Source: CAIWHR01 sp039915505
Lineage (GTDB): Bacteria > Pseudomonadota > Gammaproteobacteria > Burkholderiales > Casimicrobiaceae
Reading direction: 5' to 3'
Length of the DNA stretch: 9,979 nucleotides
Assembly: GCA_039915505.1 (NCBI GenBank)
Contig: JBDSND010000104.1
Location: 1 to 9,979 of the forward strand
A model generated the notes under the pieces. That model ran no database searches, was not told where the DNA came from, and saw only the letters and a program-made list of their open reading frames with translations. The position numbers and the translations under genes are program-made. Below, piece by piece: positions 6,537 through 9,979 of the stretch (the first letter of the stretch is position 1; each line of letters starts with the position of its first letter).

Positions 6537-7181
6537 ATGGCCGAATTCGTCCTCGATTGCTTCGCCCAGTCCGGCAACGCGTACAAGCCCGCGCTGCTGC
6601 TTGCCCTCGCCGGCGCCGACTGGCAACCGCGCTTTGTCGACTATTTCAACGGCGAGACGCGGACGCCGGAATACCGGGCGCGCAACGTGATGGGCGAGGT
6701 GCCCATGCTCACTCACGGCGACACGGTGCTCACCCAATCCGGGGTCATCCTGAACTATCTTGCCGAGGCGCTCGGCCGCTATGGGGCGGCAGATCCCCTT
6801 GAAGCGCGCGAGGTGCTGCGCTGGATCCTGTACGACAACCACAAGCTCACCAGTTACACGGCGACCTACCGGTTCCTGCGGGTGATCGACCCGAACCCCG
6901 ATCCCGCCGTGACCCGCTTCCTGCGCCTGCGTGCCGAGGCCGCATGGAAAGTGCTCGACACCCACCTCGCGGGGCGCAGCTACGTCGTCGGCGAGCACCT
7001 CACCATTGCCGATCTGTCGCTGGTCGGCTACTTGTACTTCGAGGACGAGCTCGGCGTCGACTGGGCCGACTATCCGAACCTGCGCGACTGGCTCGCCCGG
7101 ATCCGGACCGAGCCCGGGTGGCGTCATCCCTACGACCTCATGCCGGGGCACCCGCTACCCACTCGCAAGTCCGGCAATTGA
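6537..7181 (+). CDS. Glutathione S-transferase family protein
   Basis: A 214-residue cytosolic GST with both domains. The N-terminal thioredoxin-like part (about 1-80) shows FAQSGNAYKPALLLAL, the cis-Pro loop EVPML (54-58, Pro56), and TQSGVILNYLAE (66-77), where Gln67-Ser68 take the place of the usual Glu/Asp-Ser that binds the gamma-glutamyl group. The helical C-terminal domain (about 88-200) has VGEHLTIADLSLVGYL (151-166), the N-capping box of the family. It follows the DsbA-fold protein by 14 bases and ends eight bases before liuB, so both glutathione-type proteins belong to the same unit. No strong Shine-Dalgarno is seen. The substrate is unknown; detoxifying electrophilic enoyl-CoA-derived compounds is a guess from context. 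Confidence 0.87.
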   Translation: MAEFVLDCFAQSGNAYKPALLLALAGADWQPRFVDYFNGETRTPEYRARNVMGEVPMLTHGDTVLTQSGVILNYLAEALGRYGAADPLEAREVLRWILYDNHKLTSYTATYRFLRVIDPNPDPAVTRFLRLRAEAAWKVLDTHLAGRSYVVGEHLTIADLSLVGYLYFEDELGVDWADYPNLRDWLARIRTEPGWRHPYDLMPGHPLPTRKSGN

Positions 7182-7189
7182 CCCCCGCA

Positions 7190-8797
<1,608 letters not shown>

Positions 8798-8808
8798 CGA
8801 GGCTCGCC

Positions 8809-9669
8809 ATGAACCCTACGAGAAGCAGCACGCCCGCGGCCACGGGAGACCAGGCGCCGGCATCCGATGCGCCTTCGACCATCACCATCGAGAGGCGTGA
8901 AGGCATCGCCCTGGTGACGCTCGTGCGCCCGGAAGTCCATAACGCCTTCAACGCGGCGCTCATTCGCGAGCTGACCGCGGCCCTGGAGACGATCGACGGC
9001 GACGCCGCTGTCCGCGCGGTCGTTTTGAAGGGTGCGGGTCGCACCTTTTGCGCCGGCGCCGATCTCAATTGGATGCGAGAGACCGGCACCTATACCACGG
9101 CCCAGAACCTCGCCGACGCCCGTGGCCTGGCGCATCTCCTGCACACCCTCGATGCCCTGGGCAAGCCGACCGTGGCATGCGTGCGCGGCGCAGCCTATGG
9201 CGGCGGCGTGGGGCTGGTTGCCTGCTGCGACATCGCGCTCGCAAGCAGTGATGCAGTCTTCGCGCTGTCGGAGGCCAAGCTCGGCATCATCCCCGCCACC
9301 ATCAGCCCCTATGTCATCGAAGCCATCGGTGCGCGGCAGGCGCGACGCTATTTCCTGTCGTGCGAGCGCTTTAGCGCGGTCGAGGCGATGCGCATTGGCC
9401 TGGTCCACGACGTTGCGCCCGACGATGGCCTCGACGCGCGCGTGAACGAGATGCTGGCCGCGCTGCTCCTGGCAGGTCCGGCCGCCCAGCGCGCCTGCAA
9501 GGAGCTGGTGCGGGCGGTGGCGCACAGGCCCATCGACGCCGCGGTGATCGACGACACCGCCCAACGCATCGCCACCGTGCGGGCCACGCTAGAGGGCAAG
9601 GAAGGCGTAGCGGCCTTCCTCGAAAAACGCCCGGCCGCGTGGGTGCCAGATACGCTGCGCAAGCCATGA
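8809..9669 (+). CDS. liuC: 3-methylglutaconyl-CoA hydratase-like enoyl-CoA hydratase (LiuC)
   Basis: A 286-residue crotonase-fold protein that would hydrate 3-methylglutaconyl-CoA to HMG-CoA. Key parts: HNAFN (44-48), AGRTFCAGADLNWM (76-89), which forms the first oxyanion NH, and GAAYGGGVGLVACCDIALAS (127-146), which forms the second; FALSEAKLGIIPATISPYV (151-169) carries Glu155, matching the Glu164 acid/base of rat mitochondrial hydratase. The other classical Glu (Glu144) is Gly135 here, in GGGVGL, which as I recall is usual for the LiuC group. A Ser/Ala/Pro-rich extension of about 22 residues precedes the fold; no later Met offers an alternative start, and CGAGG at 8798-8802 lies six bases before the ATG. 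The gene starts 11 bases after liuB and overlaps the next by four. Confidence 0.9.
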   Translation: MNPTRSSTPAATGDQAPASDAPSTITIERREGIALVTLVRPEVHNAFNAALIRELTAALETIDGDAAVRAVVLKGAGRTFCAGADLNWMRETGTYTTAQNLADARGLAHLLHTLDALGKPTVACVRGAAYGGGVGLVACCDIALASSDAVFALSEAKLGIIPATISPYVIEAIGARQARRYFLSCERFSAVEAMRIGLVHDVAPDDGLDARVNEMLAALLLAGPAAQRACKELVRAVAHRPIDAAVIDDTAQRIATVRATLEGKEGVAAFLEKRPAAWVPDTLRKP

Positions 9670-9979
9670 CCGCCATCCCCGGCATCGCCGACCTCGACAC
9701 CTGGCAGCTCATTGCGCTCGCCGGCGCGCTGGGCTGGGCGAGCGGCTTGCGGCTCTACGCGGTGCTGTTCGTGGTCGGCAGCCTTCAATGGCTTGGCTGG
9801 GTGGAGCTGCCGTCGGGACTGCACGTGCTGGCGCATCCGTGGGTGCTCGGCGCGTCGGGCCTCATGCTCGCCACCGAATTCTTCGCCGACAAGGTGCCCG
9901 GCCTCGATTCCATCTGGGATGTCGTGCATACGTTCATCCGCATTCCGGCGGGCGCGGCACTCGCGGCAGGTGTGTTCGG
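9666..9979 (+). CDS. DUF4126 membrane protein, 5' part (runs off window)
   Basis: An open frame from ATG 9666 reaches the window edge with no stop; 104 full codons are visible. The start overlaps the liuC stop as ATGA, so it is translationally coupled. The translation opens MTAIPGIADLDTWQLIAL, then the hydrophobic segment with ASGLRLYAVLFVVG, then HPWVLGASGLMLATEFFADK and VPGLDSIWDVVHTFIRIPAG. The ASGLRLY and ADKVPGLDSIWD..HTF.R.P.GA patterns are those I recognise as DUF4126, a family of small integral membrane proteins with no assigned function. At least three membrane segments are likely in the visible part. Its placement suggests a link to acyl-CoA or carboxylase metabolism, but no function can be given. 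Confidence 0.85.
   Translation, partial: MTAIPGIADLDTWQLIALAGALGWASGLRLYAVLFVVGSLQWLGWVELPSGLHVLAHPWVLGASGLMLATEFFADKVPGLDSIWDVVHTFIRIPAGAALAAGVF

Overview
The window is a high-GC, gene-dense stretch of bacterial chromosome. Every credible gene lies on the + strand, with short gaps or small overlaps between most neighbours. The gene set, the wording of the protein motifs and the GC-rich third positions point to a proteobacterium, most likely a betaproteobacterium (Burkholderiales, Rhodocyclales or a related lineage). The taxon is an inference; nothing in the window fixes it.

The core is a leucine/isovalerate (liu-type) degradation locus. Isovaleryl-CoA dehydrogenase (508-1674), the beta subunit of 3-methylcrotonyl-CoA carboxylase (7190-8797) and a LiuC-type 3-methylglutaconyl-CoA hydratase (8809-9669) carry out consecutive or near-consecutive steps. 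A thiolase (1689-2879) would process the acetoacetyl-CoA or 2-methylacetoacetyl-CoA end product. The biotin-carrying alpha subunit and HMG-CoA lyase, both needed to complete the route, are not in view and may lie beyond the right edge.

Layout: the possible tail of an upstream gene (to 38) overlaps a PaaI-like hotdog thioesterase (35-496), followed by liuA and the thiolase. A 313-bp gap (2880-3192) is almost filled by a repeat-built, REP-like non-coding element. Then comes a co-oriented run that looks like a second transcription unit: a LysE/RhtB exporter, an EamA/DMT exporter (4-base overlap), a second acyl-CoA dehydrogenase of ordinary catalytic type (10-base overlap), a DsbA-fold 2-hydroxychromene-2-carboxylate isomerase-like protein, a glutathione S-transferase, liuB, liuC, and the beginning of a DUF4126 membrane protein (4-base overlap) that runs off the window.

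Most of the content is ordinary branched-chain acyl-CoA catabolism. The less ordinary parts are the repeat element splitting the cluster, the two exporters and two glutathione-type proteins placed between liuA and liuB, and the DUF4126 protein coupled to liuC. I did not find a convincing new defence, mobile or RNA-guided system here.
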